From NCBI GenBank assembly GCA_026120035.1, contig JALRME010000001.1:2927909-2991908 (forward strand): a stretch of 64,000 nt of DNA. The letters are read 5' to 3'. The stretch comes from Coleophoma eucalyptorum (Eukaryota; Ascomycota; Leotiomycetes; Helotiales; Dermateaceae). Under the pieces are notes generated by a model that was given only the letters and a program-made list of their open reading frames with translations, searched no databases and was not told the DNA's origin. The position numbers were made by a program, and so were the translations under genes. Of the stretch, positions 46,160 through 59,035 are shown in pieces (the first letter of the stretch is position 1; the number at the start of each line of letters is the position of its first letter).

Positions 46160-48491
46160 TGTGGCATTAACTTTCTAATCATGTGTCTGTATTTCTATGA
46201 GCACCCTTTTCATTTGTATGGTTAAGGGGAATGGGCGGATATACCAGTTTCTCGACGATGAAATTTTGATTACCTTACATTCCTACTCTGCCTTATTCTA
46301 TGGTTATTAGCCTGCACTTGTCTTTTGTATGCACTTGTAAATTCCTAGAATGACATTATGAAGACTCTGCTTATTGTGCCAAACCTCCGCTCAGAATAAT
46401 AGTTCATCGCTTCACATCCCCAAAGACCATTCAAGCTGATCTACTGTCAGGAATTCTCAATTGCAGGCCATGTGGATTTGGTATAAGTGTGCTGGCTATC
46501 CTAGGACCCCGCTTAAATAGGTAGATAGTAATGAAAACATTGAATATGACTTAACTTGCAATGAGAAGACTTTGGTGAAAATTAATCATCTAGCAGCATT
46601 ATAACTACTAGAAAAATATCCAATGACAGGATTAGAAGGATGTTACCGATTTTCAGCCATTCTAGTGATATTTGACCGAAAAAAAGGGGGTGAAGGGGGC
46701 GGCAAAAACTTAATGATCTGAATACGAACCAATCTCTTATGTGGTTATATAGTTTAAACCTGGATAGATTTGGTTCGAGGATAGCTCTGGTCACAAGGCT
46801 CACATGTGCTAGAAGAGATAGGGCGTGAATCTCTTATAAAAGTTGAGAGCCGTATCATTGTGTCTTGCTCGATCAACATCAAAGAATTCGCTGGGACAAT
46901 AGTGAAAGAGGTGTCATTGCAAAGCGGGCGGAAGCCTCCTACGCAACTCCTACCTAAGTACCCTTTCCCTACTTCCTCTACCGGGCCAATGGAAAGGGCT
47001 CCTTTTGAGGGATGGCAATGTATATGCAGCCAGAGGAATGGAATGGGGGAATAACGTCGAGAATCTATTTTGGCAGCGGATGCCGGTTTGATGTTCTTGA
47101 TAAGGATTAGCGCAGTACGCGGACTCGGTCACTGCAGAGCCTCAGGGTCCATCGCTCTCGGCTGGTGGAGCGCAAAAACGAGTCGATCTTCGGTTCGTAC
47201 CGCCCTTGCAACGTTTGACATCTTGCGCCTTTGGAGGTGCTCGTTTCATGGAGAGTTCAACAACGCACTCGTCTCCTTCTTTCTTGTGGACGCCCGTCTG
47301 GACACGAGTCATCCTCGCACGTTGTGAATGCGACCTGTCTGGTAGCTGGCCATTCGGAAACAACTGGTCAAATACGATGACGGAGAGGCTTCAGCCGACG
47401 TTCGACAAAGGTTGCCACACGTGTTTCAGCGCCTCTGTTGACGGGCATCGTTCTGGCTTACCTGCCCCTCCCCTCTACTTGACTGCTCCCTCTTCTCGCT
47501 TCCAGGACATATCATAGATACAGCTCCAGCTCTTAGCCTGTCAATCCACTCCAATCCAGGGCATGAACAGAACACCGGGCGCATTCTACAGGCAATGTAT
47601 CATTGAAAAGGACTGTGCCATCCTGGGGCAGCAATCTTCCAAGGTCCAAGGATCATAGCCTGCTGCCTCCTCATACAAATTCAGTCAATAGGCAAGCAGG
47701 CGGTCTGGGCATCGTACCTACGAGGCGAGAACTGTATGGCCCTAGCTAAGTTCAACGTGAAGCGCTGAAGCCAAATCAAACTTTAAAGTGAGTTGTTCGA
47801 GAAGAAGCAGAAGCGCTCTAAATCGGAAGGATGCTGGAGTTCCGAGCTGTTCTGAAAGGCCATCGCCGTTAGTCCGGCCCTTTGAAGGCGTGCCTCAAGT
47901 GCGATGAACTGTTTTCGATATGAACGGGTTATAATTATGGCATTTATCTTAACCCCCTCTACGGCTCCAGAATGCAGATCCAGAGTTCCTTGGCTTCAAT
48001 TCAGCGTGGGTGGATGTGGCGGTAGCGTCTCTAAAGACTTATGGAGACCGGCCGGGTTATAACCATGAAATTGGGAGGAACCAAAAATAAATGGAGCCTC
48101 TTATTCTTCCCGGGCCCCCTGGGACTAGGAAGATAGGGATGAAGCTCTGCGTTTACCATGTGCCCCGACCTTGACCTTGAACATGGCCTGAGCAGGAAAA
48201 CAGGTGGTGCAATGAGAGCTAGGTAAACTGGTTATCACGTGCGGGGTGTATTTTGGAGGGGGCCGCGTATGGAGAAGGATGCCGAGCGAAGAAGATACAT
48301 AAGAGCTTTCTACACTGCTGATTTTCCAAAGGTCGAAATATTTTATTTTGCATTTTGCAAGATTTTCATCGATATTGCTTTTTTTGTTTCTTTTTGGATA
48401 TTCTTCAATTCACTCATTTCTTTGGAACCCCCTATTTAACACCATATTAATCTTCAGATATCTGTTAAGTTTTGCTTGGATATTGCTCGAT
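46160..48491. promoter_or_regulatory. Intergenic, desaturase promoter region
   Basis: This 2.3-kb spacer lies between two plus-strand genes. Only short frames without domains were found on either strand. The last 150 bases before the desaturase start are T-rich and in frame with it, probably an untranslated leader. Confidence 0.5.
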
Positions 48492-49792
48492 ATGTTGCGA
48501 GCCACAACGCCGCCATCTGCCAGGACGGCAATGGCAATTGCGCCGACGTCAGTAACGGTTGAGATACGGGAAAAGGAGGCGATGAGTTTGTTGGAGACAT
48601 CTGAGTTCACGCCACCAGAGTACACCATGAAGCAAATCCACGATGCTATACCAGTGCACTGCTTCAAACCCAATACTCTCCTTTCATTCGCCTACATTCT
48701 ACGGGATTTTTTGTACGTCCTGGTCCTCGGATTCCTAGCATCGACCCAAATCCCCAAACTGGAGTCACCCATGTTCCAGAATCTCGCTTGGGCGGCGTAT
48801 GCTTTCTGCCAAGGCCTAGTATTCACGGGACTGTGGGAACTGGCTCATGAATGCGGTCACGGAGCATTGAGCAAGAAGAGATGGTTCAATCACTCAATGG
48901 GAATGGTGATGCATTCTTTCCTGTTTGTGCCCTATCACAGTTGGAGATTTACGCATTCCCATCATCACAAATCGACGAATAACTTGGAGCAAGATATCGC
49001 TTTCGTACCGGATATGAAGAAGGATTATGACGCTAAGCGTGATGCGAGAGGTAGTCTTGAATGGGGAGATCTGATTGAGGATATGCCAATTGTTACATTG
49101 GTTTGGCTATTTTTTCATCAGCTGATTGCATTTCCACTCTATCTCACCATCAACAATTTTGCGCTCTCGTGGATTAGAGACGCTCCATGGTGGAAGCGAA
49201 GCCATTTCTATTTTGGTCCTGGAGGACCTCTGTTCAAGGATGCGAATAGGAACGACATCATCATCTCAGATTTGGGAATTGCTACCGCTGCGTTTGCGCT
49301 CTGGGTCGCAGTCCATTGCTTCGGAGCTAAGAATGTGATGCTTCTTTATGGGTTCCCATACCTGTGGACCAACCACTGGATTTGTAAGTATTTCTCTTCC
49401 GACAAGCAAACCCAAATATTAATAAATCCATAGTGACTATCACCTACCTCCAACACACTTCTTCTGCACTCCCGTACTATAGCAGCCCGAGCTGGACATT
49501 CCTCCGAGGCGCCGCCTCGACCATTGACCGAGACTTCGGCTTCATCGGACGCCACCTATTCCATGGGGCCATTGAGACACACGTATTGCACCACCATGCG
49601 TCACGTATCCCATTCTACCATGCGGCTGAAGCAACGGCAGCTATGCGTCAGGTCATGGGGACGCATTACCAGAGCAATTTCAAATCTAGTTACCTGCTTG
49701 CCTTCTGGCGGAATCTGAGGAATTGTCGGTATGTGGTGGAACCGAAAGAGGGAAGCGGAATTTGGTTCTTTGACGCGGTTAAGGAGTTGTAA
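48492..49792 (+). CDS. Delta-12 (oleate) fatty acid desaturase
   Basis: This ER membrane di-iron desaturase probably converts oleate to linoleate (FAD2-like). The exons are 48492-49383 and 49434-49792, giving 416 residues; the intron is 50 bp (GTAAGT to ATAG). The join gives NHWI-LTITYLQHT, which is conserved. The three His boxes are HECGH (near residue 119), HSHHH (near 155) and HVLHH (near 345). EFTPPEYTMKQIHDAIP is a typical N-terminal motif of fungal delta-12 and omega-3 desaturases. The frame is open upstream to 48348, but that part is T-rich and hydrophobic without family match, so I start at 48492. An omega-3 activity cannot be excluded by eye. Confidence 0.9.
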
Positions 49793-50887
49793 TAATACTG
49801 CTGTTTCTGTCTTTCTTTCTTCTGGTTTTATGTTACTTTTGTTGGGCATAGAAAAGCGGGAAGGGTGCATTGTTTGTAGCGCTTGCGAGGGTTTTGCATA
49901 GAGATGTGGTGTTAGCGATGCTTGGATATTCATAGAGCGGAATGGCGAGTTGATACCTTGGCTGGCAATGTGTAGAACCCAGCTGTAATTAGACAGGACT
50001 AGATAGCTCCTGACATGCCTCGAGTAATAATCTGCCTAGAAAATATGGCAATTCCTCCTTGAATAAGGACGATAGACATCGTTGAGAAGAACTGCAACTC
50101 TAGCTTTACTACTAATAACATATGAACTAAAAGACGAGATATTGTGTTTTCCAAGCACTTTATATGAACGGTAGAACTTCACCTGACTCCATTTGTGCCG
50201 TCTAGCGTCGACCAACGAGCATTCCTACAGCAAATGAAGCCTACTTGAACGACTAGTACGAGGTTTACTACACCTTTCCATCCACACAAGGCTCACCACC
50301 TATACACATGTCTAACACTACACCTACATCTCTAGTATTCCAAACACAAGTGTTTCCCCTCCCCACTACCTTGAGTACCTCCGTTGCTTGCTTCTAACTT
50401 GCCCTCTGCCTCCGCCTCTACCCCAGCCTCAAAATTCCTCAGCGATTTCTACGCAACTTGTAGGAAGAAGTGAACTTGAAGAGCCGGGGAGGGTCAAGCA
50501 TGCCTAGCTGTAGGACATGATTGGCACTCGCTTATTGACTACCTTAACACGCCAGCTATGAAGCAAAATTGGTAAATGGATAGAATAGTGACTTGATGGA
50601 AGGCATTGGGAGCAGCAGCAAGTCAATTACCTAATGGCTTGGGACAGTGTTTGAACGTAGATTTACAAGCGCCATGGTTTTTATGTTCGTTAAAGGTTAT
50701 AAAAGCCAAGAAGGTGGCAGGCAAAACGGGGTTTATAGCACGAAGACAACGATATGGAAATTCGACATGGGATATTAGATTCATAACCTATTATAATTAA
50801 GGTTGCTATGCAGAAACGCCTACGCTGTGCAATGTTTGTAAATGTAAAGTATACACCCCAAATGCAGGACCCTCCTCAAATGCCCCT
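49793..50887. other. Intergenic, convergent 3' ends
   Basis: This AT-rich spacer lies between the desaturase and the convergent Atg22-like gene. A weak frame at 50606-50800 has no recognisable domain. Nothing else is seen. Confidence 0.5.
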
Positions 50888-53008
50888 CTAATGTGCCGCA
50901 CTGCCTTGAGTTTCTTCCTCCTGATAACTGGCTGCTCCACTAGCAACGGCGCTCTCCTCGCGACTTTTAAAGCCCTCAATGACTAGAGCCAATTTCTTGC
51001 CTTCTTCCCGACCCCTATCCACGTTGACGAAATAGATGAGAGGACCTGGCAAACCGACTAGTGCGGCTAGGAACCAGAAAGCGGGGCGGATCTCACCCGT
51101 AGCATCAACGATTGCACCGACAATTGCTGGACCAAAGACAGAGGAACCCTTGTCCGTGATTGCGTACAATGCGTAGAAGGCAGCCTCAGACCCAGGTGGG
51201 ATCAGCTCCCCAAACAGAGAGCGGCAGTAACTACTCAGCCCTCCAAGGACAAACCCATAGACAAAGCCTAGGGGATACATTTCCCATGGTTGCTGGAGCC
51301 CAATGACGCCCCACCTCTTCACAAAAGGTAAATAGCCTAGAAGGCCATATATAGGAATGATCTCGAAAATACAAATACACGCGAGAATTGTCTGATGAGG
51401 ACGCAATCCTAGAGCGCGGGAGATTGCTGCCCATGAGAAAGCGCCCAGAACACCTGCAGTAGTTGCAATGACGTTGATGAGACCGAGGGCCTCGGGCTTC
51501 ATACGGAGTTGGGTCTTGGCATAAAGTACAGCTGTTCCTGAAACAGTTGCGATCGCATCCGAAAGGAGGAACCATGCAGCCAAAAACAGCGTGATATCCT
51601 TCAGTCGCCGAGCGTACTTGATGGTTCGGAACAAAGAGGACCATGCATAAATAATGTAAGCCACCCATGAACGATTGAATTTGGGATCATCCGGATTATC
51701 AGATGGCAATGGTGGGCCTGGTCGAGGACGTAGCCATAAAGCAGCAGGAATAGTGAAGATGAACCACCATGCTCCCACAACAAAGAGCACAATTCGAAGT
51801 GAGAATGTGGTACTTCCCATGAGAATGATGATCATGATAGCTACAATCTGTACAAAAAGACCCGCACTGTAGCCAATGCCAATGCCCGTGGATGATATAT
51901 GTGTTGATAGTTGCAGTTCTACAGAAGTGAGATTTTGTGACGGCGGCAATGGAGTCGTTTGGTCTGGTGAGGCTAGCAAAGCAGTGCTCTCATCTGGAGG
52001 TTCCTCTGAATGTCGGCCGAGGTGCTCCAGCGATGGCTGTTCTTGAACGATTGTGGGAGCAAATTCTGGTGAGGATTCGGGGCTTGCGTATTGAGTTTTA
52101 GGGTGATGGCGTACAAGAAGTGGTAGAAAAGAATTTAGTAACACAAAGCTTGCACCGAAGCATGTATTCGCTATAATGGCCAGAGTAGCTCCAAGAAGGT
52201 AGACTTTGGGTACAATTGGTAGGAAAAGCATTGTCGCTATAGCTCCTCCAAATGCAAAGAGTAACAGAAGCCGTTTTCGATAGTTTCCATGGTCTGCTGC
52301 ACAGCTTATCGATACCACAAGCAGAGCTTGTACCAACACACTAATCGAGAATGTGTACATTGCGAAACTGGCGGTGTTGATCTCCAGCCCAAGAACGCGC
52401 ACTATACACTGTCCAAGATCTTTGACGGCATCGGCGGAGATTTCGGAATTTGGAGGTATTAGCGGCCTCGAACTTGAACCGCAAGGTGTCATACGATCGG
52501 AAAGGAGGACGCCATTCTCTCGAGCAAGCTGTTCCAATGTGATGGGGATGAAGGAGCCTAGAATAAGTTTTAGTAAGAGTCTATAATCCTCGTTTTTCAT
52601 CTGAATTTGAAATAAGGGCTCCGCTCTCATTGATGTATTCAAAGACCCGTACTGAATCCCGGTTCACGATCCTTATGAGGTTCTCTGTGGCAGAGTACAG
52701 AAGTGAATGAGATTCGAGAGCATACCTATTCCACAAATCACAAAGACTTCTGCAGCAAATCCATATGCATACCACCCTGACAGCTCCTTTCTACTCGTCA
52801 GACGAGTATCCTCGCCTTCATATTGCGGGGGACCGCTTCGAAGAGCTTCGTCGAGGTCAGGGCCCATTATGTCGTAATCAGCAGAATTACTCGACCGTTC
52901 GTCATCGGCTTCGAAAGAGGAGGAATGCGATCCGAAAGATCGTTTGGTGCTGTTGGAGAGAGCACGTTGAGGTGGACTTCGCGGATACGATGTACTTCGA
53001 GGGACCAT
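50888..53008 (-). CDS. ATG22: Atg22-like vacuolar amino-acid effluxer
   Basis: This MFS-type vacuolar membrane permease exports amino acids released by autophagy. The minus-strand exons are 53008-52726 and 52557-50888, giving 650 residues. The 168-bp intron has GTATGC and TTCTAG. The join gives [24 protein letters not shown], the hallmark N-terminal segment of Atg22. A Ser-rich cytosolic N-region of about 70 residues precedes [16 protein letters not shown]. About twelve hydrophobic segments follow, with a long hydrophilic loop rich in Ser, Pro and Glu near the middle. [35 protein letters not shown] near the end is another strongly conserved family block (given here only as a location, near residues 530-565). 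Fungi often carry several paralogues. Confidence 0.92.
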
Positions 53009-54445
53009 AGCGACGGAGTAAGGTACGGGGACGGAAGCGGGCTCGTCAGAGTAAGGCGCCTCAGTTAGTTGACCAGTAAGCCGGCGCTGCTAAACATCGT
53101 GGGCCCAACTGGCTCAAAAGGCTGTCGGCGGCGTCTTGTCCTTTGACGATGCGCACAACATGACTCTCCTGTGTCTGGGTGCAACGTGATAGGAGTGCTG
53201 AGACATGGATGGGCATTAAGTTGTAGGAGGAACCCCCCTTGGTCATGGCATGCGCATGTCAGCTGGCAGAGAGGTAAGATTGGACCAAGGTGGAAGCGAT
53301 GGCAGCAGCGAGATGCGATATCTTGCCGTACCTATCTACCTAGTCTATCAGCGGGCCGAGGAAGGCCGCACATGGGGTGTGGAACGAGAGATGGCTGCTA
53401 AAACAAGCAAGTACAGCCAGTACCGTAGTTGAAGCCGGACAGATGTGAACTGTCGAAGATCCCGAAAAATAAGTAACGCAAGCACAGGGCGACGTAGAGT
53501 TGAAAGTCATTGTTCCCGTCTCAAGAAATTGCCTGTCAAGGGTATGTAAGTAAGTGACTGCGGGTCAGCATTCCACCCTTTCGTCGGCTGGACGCCATAC
53601 CATATCACAAAGGTAAGCGGCAACCGTCAAAGGGCAACTAACCACGAGAAGACTCTGAATCAGCTTCAAGTCCACATAATGTTGCATAAATAGCCCTCAT
53701 GAGGAAGACAGGAATACAGGGCCAGGCCATGGTCCGATCGATGGACGATAAAAACGTTTTTCTATGAAGACAGTCGCTTGCATGTTTGGCCTGTTTGTCC
53801 AGTCACCTGATCTCAGCGGCCGACGCAATGAGCAGCCCGAAGTCAAGGCTGATTGGCGCTAAACCTTTCCAGAAACAGAGCCAACCACCCAGACGGCGAT
53901 TCAATCAGAGGCGCCTCCCCCGAGAAACGGGAAAGGAAGGAAAGGGAAGCTTGAGAACATCCTTCTCACCAACTCACAACACAACTCACAACACAACCCC
54001 CAACCTCACCCACACATACCGCCTGCGCATCGACGATTCCACGCGACACATACATCACGATCTCCTTCCTCATCAGCACATTGCCTTCCTCGGTACGGCC
54101 GCGGCGGACATTGACATTCGACCACCCTCTTATGCGAGGACGCGCTCTGCATCCCCAGCACCATCACTACCAAACAGAGTCATAGAGCACTCTCTGCTCT
54201 CTCCGAACCAGATCAAACCCCAACCTCACAATAGAAATCGGCCAGAGAGGTTGCGCCCATGGTCCTTGGTCATTGCCAGTAGCGCATGCGACTCTGGCCT
54301 TTGAGCCCACCTATTACCTCAGTGCAGGCACCTTTCTTCAGAGCCCAAGATAGAGTCAACAGGGCGAGCAGAGGCAGGGGTGGGGGCAGTGGAGGGTGTC
54401 TTGGATTCTGCTCCGAGGAGGACCGGAGAACTTGCAGCAGAGAAT
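53009..54445. promoter_or_regulatory. Divergent promoters of ATG22-like gene and MED14
   Basis: This region lies between divergent genes. A 172-codon open frame at 53786-54304 is low-complexity (ACAACTCACAACACAACCC-like repeats) and looks like an untranslated leader of MED14. No other gene is seen. Confidence 0.5.
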
Positions 54446-57400
54446 ATGCCTGGTGTCATTATGGAAAATACTAGTGGGAACGGGTCGCATACCAACCATG
54501 ACAGAGATTCGCGGCCGAATGGCATCAATGGTTCCAGCTATGCTTCGGATCAAGGCCACGAAAAGGGCAAGGGGCGTGCAGAGCCCCAGCAGAATATGAC
54601 CCCGATCAGCCCTGTCGTCTCGAATGGATTCAATGCCCATGGTGGAAATAGCGAGGCGGATCGATTCAATGAGCTTCCTCCGGAGGTCCAGCATCTCACA
54701 GAGGGGTACCTACCTTTGTCGGTCTTGCTTGCCCGATTAGCGCAGTCAAGCCATAGCAACCTCACGGCGAAGATCCTGCAGTTAGCGCAAATGCCACTTC
54801 CTATCCCTGTGGTCAATGGCCATGGAGGATCTGCTGAAAAACCAGAAGGAAATACATCTCAAGAGAATTTGCAGAAAAAGATTGCAGTTTTGAAGTTTGC
54901 TGAAGACATGCATTCAAACTGGACAAAAGCTTTGGTTTTGTGGAATTGGAGCAAGAATGCAGCAGATGTGAGCAAGATGATCGACTTGAGACTATATTTA
55001 CAAGCGCAACAAAGCACATACAACATGGCACTAGATTCAATGGGTGTACTAAAGCGAGATCTGGCCCAAGCAAGGGTTCCGAATCCTGACTTGAAGACCG
55101 CTTTAGAGGTACTTTCCACTGGGAAGGCTTCATGGATGCCAGAGGTAAGGCGTTGTAGATATCGATCTTTGCGCAGATTTCAAGCTGACGTACTTTAGCT
55201 TGGTTACATAGAACCGCCTCCACTTACCGCGAAGGAACTTTTGAAGACACTTGAGAATCTCAATACCCTTCTGACAATACGGCTCAATTTAAATGACTAC
55301 GACAAGATACCATATCAGTTCAAAGAATACTCAATAAAATCCGGTCGTGTGACTTTCTCGGTGGCAGGAGAATTTGAGGTAGACCTTACAATTGCGGACG
55401 AGGACCCCGAATCGCAGTTCTGGTTTATTGATTTTCGATTTCTGTTTACGCCTGCACTATCCGAATTGACTCCAAATACAAGATTTCATATTGAGTCCAA
55501 GGTCAATATCATCTTGAAAGAAGACGGATTGCAAGGGTGCTACAAGTACCTGCATGAGTTAGTCTTGACTCACAAGATCAGTGAATTCCGGAAGCAAGCT
55601 GTCGAGCTTGCAAGAGGTAGATGGATAGATAGCGTCAAGGTTGAACCTTTGAACCGAGCCTTGTGCGTCCAATACTGGCTCGACAGATATGGCCGAGACG
55701 GCCCAAAGAGTTGGATCATAATTGGCGTGCATAGCGGACGAAGGAAGGATGGTCAAGATGATGCCCGGGCGACAAGTCGGTTGTTCATCAGGTGGTTCCG
55801 CGAATCCAAAGAAGTCCAAGATCCAGAAATTTCATTTGACACGATGGATCTATCTGCAGAAGCGCTCCTAAAGGCAGTGGTTGCCAAACATATCAACTAC
55901 ATTCTGGGATCAACCTATGACAAGTTGAAGTCGAAGGAACTGTTCGCGAACAATATGGTAGCTCTGTCGCTCCACACTTCGTCAACAGAACCCATGGAAT
56001 CCGAGCTCAAGATTCAACTATCCAGCAAACAACATATTACAATCAATATCGAGCCGATTTCTGGTCGCTTCACTGTCAGTCCTGCCTCGAAGCTTACGTT
56101 CGACTTTGAAAGGACGCTCAACAATAGGCTAAGGGATCCAGCCAAGGATGCCGAAGACCAGATTGCTAATCTGCGTTGCTCTGCCATTGCTGAAGCTATT
56201 ACCAGTCGTGGCTTAAGCGTTGGATGGCAAAGATTATCTCCCCCTCCACAGATCAGCAAAGAGGATTTGAAGGATGTTATTCCGCGGAACGTCGTGGACT
56301 CGTTCATGCAAACACGCTGGTTCAAACGACCTGGCTGGAGCTCCGAATGGTTTGTTGCAGTCACGTTAGGTGTCCGTGGTGATAAATGGTGGTTATTCAA
56401 AACGTAAGCCTACAAGTCTCTTTTTTGGACGTCACTAATCTATTTATCTAGCACTAATGCTGCCACTGGCACCAAAGTTGAACGTGCAATTGAGATGCCA
56501 GTCAAAGGCACTTGGGCTAGTGAACCAACTTTTGGATTTCTATCTTCGTTACATATATTTAGCGCCGCGCTTATTTCACAATACACCAACCTCAAGGCCC
56601 TTCATGAACGGCGCATACGATACAGTTTGCAGGAGAGTAGCAAGGCCTTACCTGTCCGAGTCCCGGCAATCTTCATGCGACTTTCGGAGCTATTGCCACC
56701 ACGAAGTAATCGTCGCAAGCCATGGGCAAGGGATGTTGTTAAACTTATCTTCCAGGGCCTTGAAGTAAGACAAGATGAGACTAACGTTGCCACTACTCCT
56801 TCGCAGAACCTCCCAGGCAACGCATTGCCTCCAGGCGCCCCCATCAATGGTGTGTCTCAGAGTGATTCTGCAGTTATGGTTACAGAAGCACGGATGATCA
56901 TTCCTCCTGCAGGAAATCTTTCTGTGTTGAAGGAACGAGTTGACCGTGATATTGCTTTCCATGCAGAGTCAGGAGCATTTGCTTTCCGTCTGCGGTCCGA
57001 AATAGGAGAGTCAGTGATACCGCATTTGATTCAACGGGTCTCACAGGTCGAACGTCTTGTCAATTTCGCTGAAGTTGTTCATAAGCATGAGAAGTTCATT
57101 CATTCCCAGTCCATCTCGCTTGGAAAGATTGTCTTCAGATATGACAGCCCAACCCAGGCACAGAACAGAGACGTGATGGATCTGGATTCGAGCAAATATA
57201 AAGCCGTCGTCGATTTCAGCTCTGTGAATAGTGCCATGACACTATCTTTGGAAGCAAAGAATCCTCACATACGCGTTCTTGATAGTCTGACCAAGATTCT
57301 CAATTCTCCAGAAGGTCTCAACGGCGTCGCAACAATATTGCCGTTAACTCTTCCTGCTCTACACGCAGTTGATAAAATCGAAACAGCTTGGGAAGATCTA

Positions 57401-58060
57401 TCCGAGAGCGGCGATGTTCTGATATTGGTTAGAAGCACAGACTGGTACATTGTGCGCTACAATCTGTCTCCTGCAGACAGCAAATCTCGCAGGATTGTTC
57501 TAGACGTTAAGCTCATGACCCGAAAGGGTGAGCCATGGTGGTATATTCGTCGCACGGATCAACGCGAGAAGGAAGGTGATGATATCGATGAAAAGTTAAA
57601 AGTGGTTTGGAATGGATCAGGGGCAGGTTGGAACGGTATGCGTTTAAGTGCCGTTGCGGAACCATCTGGCGTGGAAGAGTGCCTAGGAAAGGTTGATGAG
57701 GTGATTCGAAAGACTTTGGTCAATGATCCAGTACCCGAGTTGAAGCCACTGGCTGCTCCAGTTGCTCAAATGCAACCTCAGGCCCAAATGCAGCCTAGAG
57801 CTCAGATGCAACCCCAAGCTCAAATGCAACCAGCAGCACAAATGATGCCACAAGCCCAGATGGGCCAGACTCAGATGCAGAGGCAGCAGCACCAAAAGCT
57901 CCAGCAGCAGAGACAACTAGCATCGCCAAACTCATCGCAAAGCCAGGGACGCGTGACTCCAAACAATAGCCAGAATTCTTCGCAGGGCCGCACTACTTCG
58001 AACCAGAATCAAAATCAGGCTCGTAGACAACAACCACGTGAAATCGTGGAGATCGACTAG
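54446..58060 (+). CDS. MED14: Mediator complex subunit 14
   Basis: This is the scaffold subunit of Mediator (yeast Rgr1), which joins the head, middle and tail modules and supports RNA polymerase II transcription. The exons are 54446-55144, 55199-56403 and 56452-58060, giving 1,170 residues; introns are 54 and 48 bp. The frame is open upstream to about 54380 but the first in-frame ATG is 54446 (MPGVIMENTSG). The MED14 N-terminal domain includes FNELPPEVQHLTEGYLPLS, KFAEDMHSNWTKALVLWNWS and LGYIEPPPLTAKELL. GEFEVDLTIADEDPESQFWF is also characteristic. The C-terminus carries an imperfect six-residue Gln/Met repeat and a Gln/Asn/Ser-rich tail. Confidence 0.93.
57764..57862 (+). repeat. Imperfect 18-bp coding repeat in MED14
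   Basis: About five 18-bp units encode QPQAQM, QPRAQM, QPQAQM, QPAAQM and MPQAQM after a leading AQM. Synonymous differences between units suggest it is not a very recent expansion. Confidence 0.85.
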
Positions 58061-59035
58061 CCGGACCAGGATGAACCACACAGTACATAAAGGCAGTAAA
58101 AGGTGCGTTGCTGAGGCATTATGATATGCGATGGGATAGGTTTTGTTCTATGAAGCACTTTGGGTAACGGCGTTATAAGAGGAACAGTACCATGCTGTAC
58201 CCCTCAGCGGCTTTTCGAATGGCGTTGGATTAAGATGACACTGGGAACAGGTGGCGCATGGAGGCACTTTGTCCTCTGCTTGTCAATGCAAGGCAAATCG
58301 TTAGATCAGCATAGCTTTTGTGTAATTGAAGCTGGGCAAGGCCTCGGTTTGTAACAAATAGTCGCTTCATCTGTAAATCTCTATGTCTACTGCTGCAGGT
58401 GATGATGCGAGGTGAATGTAAACGGCAATTTACGTTAGTACCTGCTTAGGATTCCGGTCCAAAAATTGGATGGGATTAAGCTCATAACCATGCTCTATAC
58501 TACAACATGATAAGATTCTCAAAAATCGAATAAAGCTAATGAGCGGATTCACGTGACCGAAGCACTGTGGTGCAACAGAATTTGGTATGTTATGCTAAAT
58601 ATGCAATGAGGTGGAACTCAGGTGTTCTCATCGAATACATTCTACTTGATTCTCCAGCAAAACATCAACAAAGCAAACATAGCCATCGAATCAGGAGTCG
58701 TGGTTGCTATAGATGAAGAGATTTTAGAAAGTCCCCCCCACGAGGCCCGCAAAAGCGTTGCTCCGCCGGCGGATAAGCAGCTATCTTAGCGCCAAAAGCT
58801 GCAGAAAATATTTCGAGACCGTCCTGCCCTTTCGCATTTTTGATCCAAGAAGTCTCCAGGATTATCTTCTCTTTCTTCCTCGACACCGCCTCTTCCCTCT
58901 GCCCTCCTACTTTCTCAATCATCAGCGCGAGGTTCTTAGATTAAATACTTCTACAACTATTCTGTAAATCTCTGATCTCTGTTGATCAAAAGAAACTCCC
59001 AATCTTTATTCTTCAAGCATTTGATTAACTTCACG
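58061..59035. other. Intergenic, MED14 3' flank and FKBP promoter
   Basis: No coding exon is seen. The last 200 bases before the FKBP start are pyrimidine-rich (TTATCTTCTCTTTCTTCC), a likely core promoter or leader. Confidence 0.5.

Noticed and set aside
48348..48491. Upstream extension of the desaturase frame as a membrane anchor
   Set aside because: T-rich leader DNA gives Phe/Leu-rich translation by chance; the family motif starts after 48492.
50606..50800. Possible transposon remnant
   Set aside because: A short frame with basic residues, but no terminal repeats, no transposase motif and no RIP-like pattern could be shown.
53786..54304. 172-codon plus-strand frame before MED14
   Set aside because: Low-complexity ACAACTC-type repeats and position suggest an untranslated leader; no conserved motif.
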